64,000 nucleotides of DNA from Haliscomenobacter sp. GTDB lineage: Bacteria; Bacteroidota; Bacteroidia; Chitinophagales; Saprospiraceae. This document shows positions 51,582-60,985 of the stretch, piece by piece. Both the position numbers and the translations under genes were made by a program. The stretch is taken from positions 152,501 to 216,500 of the forward strand of contig JADJHZ010000024.1 of NCBI GenBank assembly GCA_016707205.1, in the 5' to 3' direction. The notes beneath the pieces were generated by a model. It had not been told where the DNA came from, did no database searches, and worked only from the letters and a program-made list of their open reading frames with translations. Position 1 is the stretch's first letter, and each line of letters opens with the position of its first letter.

Positions 51582-53273
51582 ATGAGTGAACCCAAAGTCT
51601 GGCTTGAACGGTATACGGAAGGCGTCCCGGCAACGATCAATCCCGATCTGTATCCTTCCCTGAACGACATGTACAACGAGGTGTTCCGGAAGTACAAAAA
51701 CAACCACGCGTTTTCCTACATGGGGAAAAAGATCACGTTTGGGCAGCTCGACCAGTTGGCGCAGCATTTTGCCGCCTACCTGCAATCCACCGGGTTAAAG
51801 CCCGGCGACCGCATCGCGCTGATGATGCCCAATATGCTCCAGTATCCGATCGCGCTGTTTGGGGCCTTTAAAGCGGGCGTAGTGGTGGTGAATACCAACC
51901 CCCTGTATACTCCAAGGGAAATGCTGCACCAGTTTACCGATGCCGGCGCCACCGCCATCGTGATTGCGGAAAATTTTGCCCATAACCTGGAAAAGATCCT
52001 TCCTCAAACCAGCATCCAAACCATCATTTTGGCAAGCGCAGGAGAAATGCTGCCTTTCCCCAAAGGCGCCCTCGTCAACTACGTCGTACGCAAGGTGCGA
52101 AAAATGGTCCCAACCTTTACGCTTCCGGGCGCCGTCACGTTCTCGCAAGCGCTAAAAACCGGCAAAAGAACGCTGTTCTCCCCGGTGCACACCGGCCCGG
52201 AGGATACGGTACTCCTTCAATATACGGGTGGCACCACCGGGTTGTCCAAAGGCGCTATGCTCACCAACCGAAACCTGATTTCCAACGTGCTCCAGTTCAA
52301 CGCCATGGGCGGAGACATCCTGGAACATCTGAAAAACCCGGTCGTGCTATGCGCATTACCCTTGTACCACATTTTCGCCTTTACGGTGAATGCCCTGTGT
52401 TTCATGTACCGGGGCGGTATGAACGTGCTGGTGATCAATGGAAGGGATATTCCTTCTATCATCAAAGAGTTTAAAACGCACCGAATCAACATCATGACCG
52501 GCGTAAACACCCTGTTTAACGCCCTGCTCAACCATCCGGAGTTTTCCAGCCTGGACTTTAGCGGCTTGGTACTCACGGGAGGCGGCGGAACGGCCGTTCA
52601 GGTAGCCGTCGCGGAGCGCTGGAAGCAAGTCACGGGCTGCGACCTCACCGAGGGCTACGGAATGACCGAAACCTCGGCGGTGTCGACGATCAACCCCCTT
52701 GGCGGGCATGGGAGGCTGGGCACTATCGGGGTGCCGATCCCCTCTACCGATGTCCGGATCGTCGACGAAGAAGGAAACGTGCTCTCCGCCGGCCAAACCG
52801 GGGAAATCCAGGTCAAAGGCCCTCAAATCATGAAGGGCTACTACAACCAGCCGGAAGCCAGCGCGCAAATGCTCAAAGACGGCTGGCTGAGCACCGGAGA
52901 TGTGGGCATGATGCACGAAGATGGCTTTTTCCAGATCGTCGACCGGAAAAAGGACATGATCCTCGTTTCCGGGTTCAACGTGTTCCCCAACGAGATCGAA
53001 AGCGTGCTGGCCATGCATCCCAAAGTGTTCGAAGCTGCCGCAGTGGCCGTTCCGGATGAAAAATCAGGAGAGGCCGTAAAAGTGTACGTAGTCAAAAAAG
53101 ACGACTCCCTGACCGAGGAAGAGCTCATCGCTTTCTGCCGGGAAAACCTCACCGGGTACAAAATCCCCAGATTGGTGGAGTTCATCGACCAGCTCCCCAA
53201 AACCAACGTTGGCAAAATCCTTAGACGGGTATTGAAAGATGATGCGGCGGAGAAAGCCGCTTCGGGAAAATAA
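51582..53273 (+). CDS. fadD: Long-chain fatty-acid-CoA ligase
   Basis: The 563-residue protein has the ATP/AMP-binding motif YTGGTTGLSKGAMLTNRNL and the ANL-family stretches YGMTETSAVSTINPLGG and DVGMMHEDGFFQIVDRKKDM. The C-terminal lysine lies in NVGKILRRVLKDD. It activates fatty acids to acyl-CoA. It shares a lipid theme with the desaturase upstream, but a terminator and 280 bases separate them. A palindromic element (53284) follows its stop directly. Confidence 0.92.
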   Translation: MSEPKVWLERYTEGVPATINPDLYPSLNDMYNEVFRKYKNNHAFSYMGKKITFGQLDQLAQHFAAYLQSTGLKPGDRIALMMPNMLQYPIALFGAFKAGVVVVNTNPLYTPREMLHQFTDAGATAIVIAENFAHNLEKILPQTSIQTIILASAGEMLPFPKGALVNYVVRKVRKMVPTFTLPGAVTFSQALKTGKRTLFSPVHTGPEDTVLLQYTGGTTGLSKGAMLTNRNLISNVLQFNAMGGDILEHLKNPVVLCALPLYHIFAFTVNALCFMYRGGMNVLVINGRDIPSIIKEFKTHRINIMTGVNTLFNALLNHPEFSSLDFSGLVLTGGGGTAVQVAVAERWKQVTGCDLTEGYGMTETSAVSTINPLGGHGRLGTIGVPIPSTDVRIVDEEGNVLSAGQTGEIQVKGPQIMKGYYNQPEASAQMLKDGWLSTGDVGMMHEDGFFQIVDRKKDMILVSGFNVFPNEIESVLAMHPKVFEAAAVAVPDEKSGEAVKVYVVKKDDSLTEEELIAFCRENLTGYKIPRLVEFIDQLPKTNVGKILRRVLKDDAAEKAASGK

Positions 53274-53283
53274 GTGCCTGGCG

Positions 53284-53381
53284 AAGCACACTACGGGACA
53301 TTTTCGTTTTTCCGGCGCCCAGACCTTCCAGGTTTGCGAAACCTGGAAGGTCTCGTTCCCAAAATGTCCCGTAGTGTGCTT
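53284..53381 (+). repeat. Dispersed palindromic element, copy B
   Basis: This 98-base element has perfect 21-base terminal inverted repeats (53284-53304 and 53361-53381, beginning AAGCACACTACGGGACATTT). Its core is a 15-bp stem, AGACCTTCCAGGTTT/AAACCTGGAAGGTCT (53321-53335, 53339-53353). Core and architecture match copies A and C. No coding capacity. Confidence 0.95.
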
Positions 53382-53431
53382 GCGAAGTTTTAAAATAAAC
53401 CCAGGATTCTTCACCTAAAACACCTATACCT

Positions 53432-54394
53432 ATGAAAACGATTTTCCGAATTCTCGGCATCCTGCTGGGGAGCCTTGTTGTGTTGCTGTTGATCGGCGCC
53501 ACGTTCATCCATTTCCGGGGAATTCCTAAATACCCGGTGAATGCCCCCGAGGTAAAAGTTGAACTCGATTCAGCACGCATCGCCCGGGGGGAGCATCTGG
53601 CAGCCATGGTTTGCGCCAACTGCCACCGCGGAGACGACGGCGCGCTTTCCGGCCGAAAACTGTTCGACATTCCCAAAATGTTTGGGGAGATCCATTCTGC
53701 CAATATCACTCAGCATCCGGTAAAAGGGATCGGGAGCTATACCGACGGGGAATTGGTCTACTTGCTGCGCACAGGGATCAAGCGCAACGGGCAGTATTCC
53801 CCTACCTATATGCCCAAGTTTGTCCACATGTCGGACGAAGATATTTACTCCGTCATCGCCTATCTCCGCTCGGATGCTCCTGCGGTTCAGGCAGCAGACA
53901 AAGCGACGGTTCCCTGCAAACCTTCTTTGTTTACCAAGTTCCTGACCATAACCCCGGCATTCAAGCCCTTCCCGATGCCGGAAAAACCCATTGAAGCCCC
54001 TAGCCCTTCCGACGAAGTGGCTTATGGCAAGTATATCGTCCATGGCGCGGTCGAGTGTTATTCCTGCCACTCTGCCGACTTTACCAAAATCAACACCATG
54101 GAGCCCGAAAAATCTCTGGGCTATATGGGCGGGGGCAATACCCTGCTCGACCCGGAGGGCAACCCGGTGCTGTCCGCCAACATCACCATGCACCCCGAAA
54201 ACGGGATCGGCAACTGGACATTGACCCAATTCACTCAAGCGATCCGCACGGGGCAGCGACCCGACGGGAAGCCTCTCACCGAAGCGATGCCCAAATTCAC
54301 CGTGCTTACCGATGAGGAGATCAGCGCGATGTGGGCCTTTATGAAAACGGTTCCCGTTTCCGACAATAAAGTAAAACGGACCTGGGAGCAATAG
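53432..54394 (+). CDS. Membrane-anchored diheme cytochrome c
   Basis: The 320-residue protein has an N-terminal membrane anchor (residues 5-27) and two cytochrome c domains with heme motifs CANCH (61-65) and CYSCH (209-213). Candidate distal Met residues lie in TYMPKF and EAMPKFTVL. It resembles the alcohol-dehydrogenase-type or oxidase-donor cytochromes common in Bacteroidota. It probably carries electrons in the periplasm. It is preceded by palindromic element B. No partner enzyme is encoded beside it. Confidence 0.9.
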   Translation: MKTIFRILGILLGSLVVLLLIGATFIHFRGIPKYPVNAPEVKVELDSARIARGEHLAAMVCANCHRGDDGALSGRKLFDIPKMFGEIHSANITQHPVKGIGSYTDGELVYLLRTGIKRNGQYSPTYMPKFVHMSDEDIYSVIAYLRSDAPAVQAADKATVPCKPSLFTKFLTITPAFKPFPMPEKPIEAPSPSDEVAYGKYIVHGAVECYSCHSADFTKINTMEPEKSLGYMGGGNTLLDPEGNPVLSANITMHPENGIGNWTLTQFTQAIRTGQRPDGKPLTEAMPKFTVLTDEEISAMWAFMKTVPVSDNKVKRTWEQ

Positions 54395-54435
54395 ATAGGC
54401 CAAATCGCGCAGAAAAGCAATGGAATCCCGGAAGG

Positions 54436-55245
54436 CTACTTTTTCGCTGCCCGCTGGCGAAGCGCTTCAAACAAAACGATGGCCGCAGAAGCCGAGACGT
54501 TGAGTGAATCCACCAACCCGTGCATAGGGATGATGATCTTCTGGTGCGCTTCCCGCGTCCAGAAATCGGAAATGCCATGCGCCTCGCTACCCATGACAAA
54601 GGCGATGGGCCCCCGCAGATCGCACTGAAAGTAAGCTTCTTTGGCGCCCAGGTAGGTGGCCAGGATTCGGACTCCTTGCCGGCGAAGCCATTCCAGCGCA
54701 GGTTGCGCATCGGTCGTCACGATGGGAACCGAAAAAACCGCGCCCAGGCTGGACCGGATCACGTTGGGGTTGTATTCGTCGACCAGCGGATCGCACACGA
54801 TCACCGCATCCGCGCCGGCTGCATCGGCGGTGCGTAACATGGCGCCGAGGTTGCCGGGTTTTTCCACCGTTTCCAAAACCAGGATCAAGGGCGTATGCGA
54901 CAGCTTCAACTCGCTCAATCTCCTGTCCCAGCGGCGGACGAGCGCTACGACGTTGGGCACCCCGGCGCGGTACGCGATTTTCTCCATAACCGGAGAGCTC
55001 GTTGCGATCAATTCCCTGGGCTCCGCCGATGCCTCCTGAAAGACCAGATCGAGCGCCTCAGGAGAGGTTACGCTTTCGTCGTAAAGCAGCGCTTCTACTG
55101 CATAGCCCATTTTAAACGCCAGGGAAACTTCCCGCAGCCCTTCGGCTACAAACAAGCCTTGTTTCTTGCGTTCGCGGGGCTTCTCCTTGAGCGCGACCAA
55201 ATTCTTGATCAGAGGGTTTTGGAGGCTGTTGATCAAACGAGGCAT
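54436..55245 (-). CDS. TrmH/SpoU-family RNA 2'-O-methyltransferase
   Basis: The 269-residue protein from the ATG at 55245 has an N-terminal substrate-binding domain (SLQNPLIKNLVALKEKPRER). A SPOUT catalytic domain follows with the trefoil-knot motifs: LVLETVEKPGNLGAMLRTAD, IAFVMGSEAHGISDFW, and IIPMHGLVDSLNVSASAAI. It methylates a ribose in tRNA or rRNA. The specific site cannot be named. The gene is convergent with the cytochrome gene, 42 bases apart. Confidence 0.93.
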   Translation of the reverse strand: MPRLINSLQNPLIKNLVALKEKPRERKKQGLFVAEGLREVSLAFKMGYAVEALLYDESVTSPEALDLVFQEASAEPRELIATSSPVMEKIAYRAGVPNVVALVRRWDRRLSELKLSHTPLILVLETVEKPGNLGAMLRTADAAGADAVIVCDPLVDEYNPNVIRSSLGAVFSVPIVTTDAQPALEWLRRQGVRILATYLGAKEAYFQCDLRGPIAFVMGSEAHGISDFWTREAHQKIIIPMHGLVDSLNVSASAAIVLFEALRQRAAKK

Positions 55246-55365
55246 GGAAAGCAACAGGTTTTGAAGAAAAGAACAAAATGAAAGGGCTTCCCTTCGGGGG
55301 AATTGGTCTGCGGAGCAAATTCTTTCTATCTTCGCTTTCCGTATTGCCCATGCAATGTTACCACT

Positions 55366-56268
55366 TTGAGCGCATTTACCCTGACCGGACTTCCATTATT
55401 TTCGGATTACGAACTGATCGACAGCGGAAATTTCAGAAAACTGGAACGGTTCGGGCCGTATCTTCTTTCCCGGCCTGAACCCCAAGCCATCTGGAGCCCG
55501 GCCCTGGAAGAAACCGAATGGAACGCCATGGCTCATGCCATTTTCGAACGCAAAACCAATGCAGGCGCCCAGTCCGACGACGGCAACTGGACGCTCCGTC
55601 CCGGGATGCCCGAACAATGGTATATCTCCTACGCTTACCAGGGCCTGAACCTCCGGTTCCGGCTCGGGTTGACGTCGTTCAAGCACCTGGGCATTTTCCC
55701 TGAACAGGCCGATAACTGGAATTTTCTCTACGATCGCCTTCAGACAATGCCTGGAGAATCCCCTTCCGTCCTCAACCTGTTCGCCTACACCGGCGCCGCT
55801 TCGCTCGCTGCCAAAGCGGCCGGAGCGGATGTCGTACACGTCGACGCCGTCAAACCCGTGATTAACTGGGCCCGGCACAATATGGAAGCCAGCGGGCTGG
55901 ACAACATCCGATGGGTCGTAGAGGACGCGCTGAAGTTTGCCCGCAAAGAAGCCCGGAGAGGGCGCACCTACCAGGCCATTATTCTGGACCCTCCAGCGTA
56001 CGGGCGCGGCCCGGAAGGCGAAAAATGGCTCCTCGACAAACACCTGAACGAACTCCTGGGATACTGCCGGGAGATTCTCGATCCCGGCAACGGAGTTTTT
56101 GTTTTAAACCTTTACTCCATGGGGTTTTCCGCATTGGTAGCAGAGAACCTAATCCGATTTCATTTCCCTGGGGCGGAAGCCATTGAATTCGGCGAGTTGT
56201 ACATCCCCGACCGCCGGGGAATGCGGCTGCCTTTGGGTTGTTTTGCCCGGTTTACCCAAGGCTTTTAA
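55366..56268 (+). CDS. Class I SAM-dependent RNA methyltransferase (RlmI-like)
   Basis: The approximately 300-residue protein has a Rossmann methyltransferase domain with SVLNLFAYTGAASLAAKAAG (SAM motif I), VVHVDAVKPVINWARHN (motif II) and ILDPPAYGRGPEGEKW (motif IV, DPPAYG), typical of the RlmI/RlmK family of 23S rRNA m5C methyltransferases. The N-terminal PUA-like part is short. TTG at 55366 is the most plausible start, downstream of a TATCTTCG -7-like element at 55327; a frame opening at 55303 exists. The gene ends against a hairpin shared with the convergent membrane-protein gene. Confidence 0.82.
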   Translation: MSAFTLTGLPLFSDYELIDSGNFRKLERFGPYLLSRPEPQAIWSPALEETEWNAMAHAIFERKTNAGAQSDDGNWTLRPGMPEQWYISYAYQGLNLRFRLGLTSFKHLGIFPEQADNWNFLYDRLQTMPGESPSVLNLFAYTGAASLAAKAAGADVVHVDAVKPVINWARHNMEASGLDNIRWVVEDALKFARKEARRGRTYQAIILDPPAYGRGPEGEKWLLDKHLNELLGYCREILDPGNGVFVLNLYSMGFSALVAENLIRFHFPGAEAIEFGELYIPDRRGMRLPLGCFARFTQGF

Positions 56269-56283
56269 CCCGACGACGGGTTA
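56266..56283. terminator. Hairpin between convergent genes
   Basis: TAACCCG (56266-56272) and CGGGTTA (56277-56283) form a perfect 7-bp stem with a 4-base loop. It contains the stop codons of both flanking convergent genes. No long T run follows, so a weak bidirectional terminator. Confidence 0.5.
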
Positions 56284-57072
56284 TCCTTTGGAAACTTCCG
56301 CTTTGATCCGCTCAATCCGGTCCTGGTCCTCCTGCTCCGAAGCCAGATCCAGGATCATGATCTTTTGCCAGATCTTGTTGGAGAGCCCCTGGGCGAGCGA
56401 TTCCACGTCGTTCACAGCCGCAAGAACTACGTGGTCTTCGACATATTGCGCATGAAGCGCAGCTAATTTACTCAGCATGGCCAGCATTTCGGAGCAATAA
56501 TCGAGATACCGTGTAAGTTGGTACGACGTCATCGTCCGCTGAGGAGAGGACATGGTTGGCGGCAAATGCCCCAGGAGATAGGCCGGATCTTTGGTCAACT
56601 GGTGCATGTCCACCACGTGGGCAATACTGCGCAGGCGGTGCAGCGACCGAAGGGTTATCCAACGCTTGAACCGCGTTTCCAAAGAAGCAAGAAAGAAAAT
56701 GGCAAGGGATAGAAAAATAAGTTCATTGATGGCAGACTCTGCTGCCTGAAGGACATCGGCAATTCCGTTCACCCCCGGAGATAAACGCATGGTCATGACG
56801 ATCACCCAAATCGCCAGCCCAACCAGGGCAAAGATGGCGCTAATCGTCAACACCCGCAATTCCCAGATGGGCCCCCGAAGCTTGCCGAGCAAATCATCTA
56901 TTTCCCGGGCAACCTGATTCAATTCCGAAACGACTGCGCTAAGCCCGGAATCCGGGAACCGCTCTGCCACCCGCCTCGTAAGGCTATCCAGGGTTTTCAG
57001 GATCTGTTTTACCTTCAGTTCGCTGTACTTGCGGGCAGGCAAACTCAAGAATGCCCAATCTCTTAGCAGCAT
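56281..57072 (-). CDS. Hypothetical membrane protein with two spans and coiled coil
   Basis: The 263-residue protein begins with a helical domain (SELKVKQILKTLDSLTRRV, then REIDDLLGKL). Two membrane spans follow at about residues 72-95 (LTISAIFALVGLAIWVIVM) and 117-135 (ELIFLSLAIFFLASLE), and the cytoplasmic end is charged (EDQDRIERIKAEVSKG). I do not recognise a family. It may be a membrane-associated scaffold or sensor. Its region upstream (57073-57270) holds a short GTTAGACTTAAGAAGTTAG simple repeat and no clear promoter. Confidence 0.6.
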   Translation of the reverse strand: MLLRDWAFLSLPARKYSELKVKQILKTLDSLTRRVAERFPDSGLSAVVSELNQVAREIDDLLGKLRGPIWELRVLTISAIFALVGLAIWVIVMTMRLSPGVNGIADVLQAAESAINELIFLSLAIFFLASLETRFKRWITLRSLHRLRSIAHVVDMHQLTKDPAYLLGHLPPTMSSPQRTMTSYQLTRYLDYCSEMLAMLSKLAALHAQYVEDHVVLAAVNDVESLAQGLSNKIWQKIMILDLASEQEDQDRIERIKAEVSKG

Positions 57073-57270
57073 AAAATTTTAGACGTTAGACTTAAGAAGT
57101 TAGAAAGGTAGGGAAATTGGATTATGAAACGTTCTTAATGCGCCAATTTTTCCATATTTCAACGCAGGGCTAAAGGAATCGGCAGCATTTTTTGCGCAAA
57201 AGTGCCGGATTATTCAATCCTCGCCGTAGCTTGTATACCAACTTTCTAGCTAACCAAAAAACAGACCGTC

Positions 57271-60200
57271 ATGCGCAATCATCCTGTACTGAAAACCCTG
57301 TTTTGGGGTGCGTTCCTGTTTTTCCTCCCCTTCGCTGTTTGGGGACAGAAAAAAAACGCTGCCTCTCCCTCCCAACCAGCGCCTAAAAAAGAACACTACC
57401 TGGAGAAAACCGCCTTGTCCGGATTGAAATGGAGGGCCATCGGACCGGCGCTCACCTCTGGCCGGATCAGCGATTTCGCGGTGCATCCCCAGCGCAAAAG
57501 TACCTACTACGTTGCCGTAGCCTCGGGCGGAGTGTGGAAAACCGAAAACAACGGCACTACGTTTGAGCCCTTGTTTGACTCCCAGGGGTCTTATTCCATC
57601 GGATGCATCACCCTGGATCCCAACAACCCGAATGTGGTTTGGGTAGGCTCGGGAGAGAACAACAACCAGCGCTCCGTTGCCTATGGCGACGGCGTGTATA
57701 AATCGGAAGACGGAGGCGCTTCCTGGAAAAACATTGGTCTGAAAACGTCCGAACACATTGGCAAAATCATCGTCGACCCCCGCAACTCGGATGTCGTTTA
57801 CGTCGCTGCCATTGGCCCGCTCTGGAGCTCGGGCGGAGAACGCGGAGTATATAAAACCACCGATGGCGGTAAAACCTGGACTGCCGTTCTGACCATCGAC
57901 CCCTACACCGGGGTGAACGACCTGATCATGGACCCCCGCAATCCGGATGTCCTCTATGCTTCCAGCTTCCAGCGGGAACGCCACGTGTTCACCTACGTCG
58001 GCGGCGGGCAGGGAAGCTCGATCTACCGCACCAAAGACGGCGGCAAAACCTGGGAGAAAGCAGAGAAAGGACTTCCTTCCGCCGACAAGGGCCGGATCGG
58101 GCTCGCCATTTCCCCCGCTAACCCCGAATACCTCTACGCCATCGTAGAAGCCGCCCAGGGCCAGAGCGGGTTCTTCCGCTCGCTCGACCGGGGCGCCACC
58201 TGGGAAAAGCGAAGCAACTTTGCCACCAGTGGGAATTACTACCAGGAAATCGTTGCCCACCCTACCAATCCGGACATCGTGTATTCCATGGATACCTACC
58301 TGCAGTGGACCACCGATGGCGGTAAAACCTTTGAAATGGTGGGAGAACAATACAAACATGTCGACAACCATTGTATGTGGATCGACCCCGACGATACCGA
58401 CCACTACCTCGTCGGTTGCGACGGAGGGATCTACGAATCCTTCGACGCCGCCAAAACCTGGAACTTCAAATCCAACCTCTCCGTAACCCAGTTTTACAAA
58501 GTAGCGGTCGACAACACCCTTCCTTTCTATTACGTTTATGGAGGTACGCAGGATAACTTCAGCCTCGGAGGACCTTCCAGAAACCGGAGCGGCAACGGGA
58601 TTGTCAACTCCGATTGGGTGGTTACCCAGGGAGGCGACGGATTTGAATCCCAAATCGACCCCAACAACCCCAATATCGTATACGCCCAATCCCAGCACGG
58701 CGGGCTCGTACGCTACGACCGGGCAAGTGGCGAACAAATGGGTATCCAACCTCAGCCCCGCCAGGGTGAAGAGGAATACCGCTGGAACTGGGACTCCCCT
58801 CTGGCCGTTTCCTCCCATGCCCCGGAGCGAATCTATTTTGCCGCCAACAAGCTGTTCCGGTCAGCCGACCGGGGAGACGCCTGGGAAGTGATCAGCCCAG
58901 ACCTGACCCGCCAGCTCGACCGCAACGCCCTGGAAGTGATGGGACGGGTTCAAAGTATCGATGCAGTCGCTAAGAATGGATCGACTTCCCAATACGGCAA
59001 TATCGTCGCTTTCTCTGAAAGCCCAATCAATCCCAGCTTGCTATTCGTCGGCACCGACGACGGGTTGATCCAGATCACCTCCGACGGAGGCCAAACGTGG
59101 ACAAAAGTCGATGTCAATACCCTTCCCGGTGCTCCCCAGCGCACGTATGTAAACTTCTTGCTCGCTTCCCAGCACAATGAAAATGTCGTGTATGCCGCAT
59201 TCAATCACCACAAATACGGCGACTTCAAGCCGTACGTCTACGTGAGCAAGGATAAAGGCAAATCCTGGACATCCATTTCCGGCAACCTCCCGGAGCGCGG
59301 CAGCGTCTACTCGCTGGCGGAAGACCACGTGGAGCCTATGCTGTTGTTTGCCGGAACGGAATTCGGCTGCTTCTTCAGTCTGGAACAGGGCGCTTACTGG
59401 AAAAAACTGGGCGCAGGGCTGCCTACCATAGCGGTTCGGGACATGGCCATCCAAAAGCGGGAAAACGACCTTGTCCTCGCTACGTTTGGCCGTGGATTTT
59501 ATGTGCTCGATGATTACAGTGCCCTCCGCCAGCTTAAAGAGCCCCAACTCGCCACTCCGGGGCAACTATTCCCGATTAAGGACGGCCTGCTGTATCACCA
59601 GAGCTTCCCGCTTGGCCTAAGGGAAAACAGCTTCATGGGCCACAACTATTTCAGCGCTTCCAATCCACCAGTTGGCGCTGTGTTTACCTATTTCATCAAA
59701 GAAAAACCCAAAACCCGCCGGGAAGTCCGGCAGGAAATGGAGAAAGAAAAGATAAAAAAAGGCGAAGCTATTGCCTACCCGACCTATGAGGAGCTGACTG
59801 CCGAACAAAACGAAGAAGCGCCCTACCTCCTGTTTACGATCAAAGACCAGCGCGGAGCCGTGATCCGGCAATTGCGCGCCGGAATCCAGGCAGGCGTTCA
59901 GCGCATCGTTTGGGATGGGCGCTATCCGTTCCTTCAGCCGGTAAGCCTCTCCAAACCTGCTTTCGACAACCCCTTTGCAACTCCCGACTGGGGAATCATG
60001 GCCATGCCCGGGGAGTACACCGTAACGATGACCCAAAGCGTGGATGGAAAGATGCAGGACCTTTCCGGTCCGGTTACCTTCCGGCTGCTGAGCCTGGGAG
60101 GCGTTACCCTGCCTGCGGAAGACCGGGCCGCTTTGGTCAGCTTCCAGAAAGAAGCAACCGACTTCCAGAGGATCACCTCCGCCGCCGGAAGCGCCCTGAA

Positions 60201-60588
60201 TGAAGCGGGGAACCGCCTCCGCCATATTCGCGAAGCCGTATTCGCCGCTTCGGTTCCCGCTGCCGGACTGGTATCCGAATGGCAAAAGCTGAACAACCAG
60301 ATCGCCGAATTGCGGAAAGTCATGTACGGAGACCAGGTTGCCGGCAGATTGGACAAAGGGACCTTAATGACCCCCATCGCCCGGGTCAACACCCTGGCCT
60401 ACGACATGTGGAATTCGTCTTCTGCCCCTACTAAAACGCAGCGGGAAGGACTTCGGATCGCCAGGGAAGAGTTTGGCCCGATCCAAACCAAACTCCGCCA
60501 GCTACTGGAAACCGACTTGCCTTCTTTTGAACAAAAGTTGGAAGAAGCGGGAGCACCGTATACTCCGGGAAGGAAAATCAAATTTTAA
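57271..60588 (+). CDS. Secreted VPS10/sortilin-like beta-propeller protein with BNR repeats
   Basis: The 1105-residue protein has a signal peptide (MRNHPVLKTLFWGAFLFF, then VWG-Q). A long array of BNR/sortilin-type repeats with Asp-box motifs follows (GVWKTENNGTTFEPLF, GVYKSEDGGASWKNI, SIYRTKDGGKTWEKAEKG, ITSDGGQTWTKVD), in two beta-propellers, residues about 45-750. A beta-sandwich and a helical C-terminal region complete it. Proteins of this type are frequently labelled glycosyl hydrolases, but catalytic residues are not identifiable. No T9SS domain is evident, so its outer location is uncertain. Peptide or glycan binding at the surface is a guess. Confidence 0.85.
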   Translation: MRNHPVLKTLFWGAFLFFLPFAVWGQKKNAASPSQPAPKKEHYLEKTALSGLKWRAIGPALTSGRISDFAVHPQRKSTYYVAVASGGVWKTENNGTTFEPLFDSQGSYSIGCITLDPNNPNVVWVGSGENNNQRSVAYGDGVYKSEDGGASWKNIGLKTSEHIGKIIVDPRNSDVVYVAAIGPLWSSGGERGVYKTTDGGKTWTAVLTIDPYTGVNDLIMDPRNPDVLYASSFQRERHVFTYVGGGQGSSIYRTKDGGKTWEKAEKGLPSADKGRIGLAISPANPEYLYAIVEAAQGQSGFFRSLDRGATWEKRSNFATSGNYYQEIVAHPTNPDIVYSMDTYLQWTTDGGKTFEMVGEQYKHVDNHCMWIDPDDTDHYLVGCDGGIYESFDAAKTWNFKSNLSVTQFYKVAVDNTLPFYYVYGGTQDNFSLGGPSRNRSGNGIVNSDWVVTQGGDGFESQIDPNNPNIVYAQSQHGGLVRYDRASGEQMGIQPQPRQGEEEYRWNWDSPLAVSSHAPERIYFAANKLFRSADRGDAWEVISPDLTRQLDRNALEVMGRVQSIDAVAKNGSTSQYGNIVAFSESPINPSLLFVGTDDGLIQITSDGGQTWTKVDVNTLPGAPQRTYVNFLLASQHNENVVYAAFNHHKYGDFKPYVYVSKDKGKSWTSISGNLPERGSVYSLAEDHVEPMLLFAGTEFGCFFSLEQGAYWKKLGAGLPTIAVRDMAIQKRENDLVLATFGRGFYVLDDYSALRQLKEPQLATPGQLFPIKDGLLYHQSFPLGLRENSFMGHNYFSASNPPVGAVFTYFIKEKPKTRREVRQEMEKEKIKKGEAIAYPTYEELTAEQNEEAPYLLFTIKDQRGAVIRQLRAGIQAGVQRIVWDGRYPFLQPVSLSKPAFDNPFATPDWGIMAMPGEYTVTMTQSVDGKMQDLSGPVTFRLLSLGGVTLPAEDRAALVSFQKEATDFQRITSAAGSALNEAGNRLRHIREAVFAASVPAAGLVSEWQKLNNQIAELRKVMYGDQVAGRLDKGTLMTPIARVNTLAYDMWNSSSAPTKTQREGLRIAREEFGPIQTKLRQLLETDLPSFEQKLEEAGAPYTPGRKIKF

Positions 60589-60593
60589 TCGCT

Positions 60594-60647
60594 TAAACGT
60601 CATATCGGGACTAGAGGGCGCGCCCTCTAGTCCCGATATGACGTTTA
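60594..60647. repeat. Perfect 54-base palindrome between convergent genes
   Basis: Each arm is 27 bases with no loop. It contains CTAGAGGGCGCGCCCTCTAG at the centre. It lies between the end of the VPS10 protein gene and the minus-strand gene at 60645, and includes that gene's stop codon. It may be a bidirectional terminator. The long perfect symmetry is unusual. Confidence 0.9.
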
Positions 60648-60926
60648 TTTCGGCAATAAACTCATAAAAAACAACTGCGTAGGCTCATCGATATACCCTT
60701 CCGTGTGCCGGATCAAGGCCAGAAGCTGACTTCTCCGAAGCCTCGGCGTTTCCTCCTCGCGAATGATTTCGAGGATTTCTGACAAAAGGGCAAAAAGGTA
60801 ATCTTCCATATCCTCCCCATCAAAATGCATGGCCGCCGCCAATGCATGGAACAGGACGTTCCGCAGATCGTCGTCGAGCAAGAGCTTATAGCGGCCGTCC
60901 TTCAGGCGTTTTATTTTGCTTTTCAT
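60645..60926 (-). CDS. Small hypothetical protein (93 residues) in the stress cluster
   Basis: The product from the ATG at 60926 starts MKSKIKRLKDGRYKLLLDDD and is mostly helical (LRNVLFHALAAAMHFDGED, MEDYLFALLSEILEIIREEE). It ends FFMSLLPK. No membrane span or known family is recognised. It is the last gene of a minus-strand run that includes stress and CBS genes, with a stop in the palindrome. Function unknown. Confidence 0.6.
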   Translation of the reverse strand: MKSKIKRLKDGRYKLLLDDDLRNVLFHALAAAMHFDGEDMEDYLFALLSEILEIIREEETPRLRRSQLLALIRHTEGYIDEPTQLFFMSLLPK

Positions 60927-60985
60927 GAGTCTCGGAGGATCTTTTACCCTGCAAGATAAGCACAACCTGGCAAAAACCGCCGGCC

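Noticed and set aside
57250..58818. Open frame of 522 codons on the minus strand
   Set aside because: It is antisense to the VPS10/BNR protein gene, a codon-bias shadow.
60594..60647. Replication origin or site-specific recombination site
   Set aside because: The palindrome is in a convergent gene boundary with no dnaA boxes or recombinase nearby.
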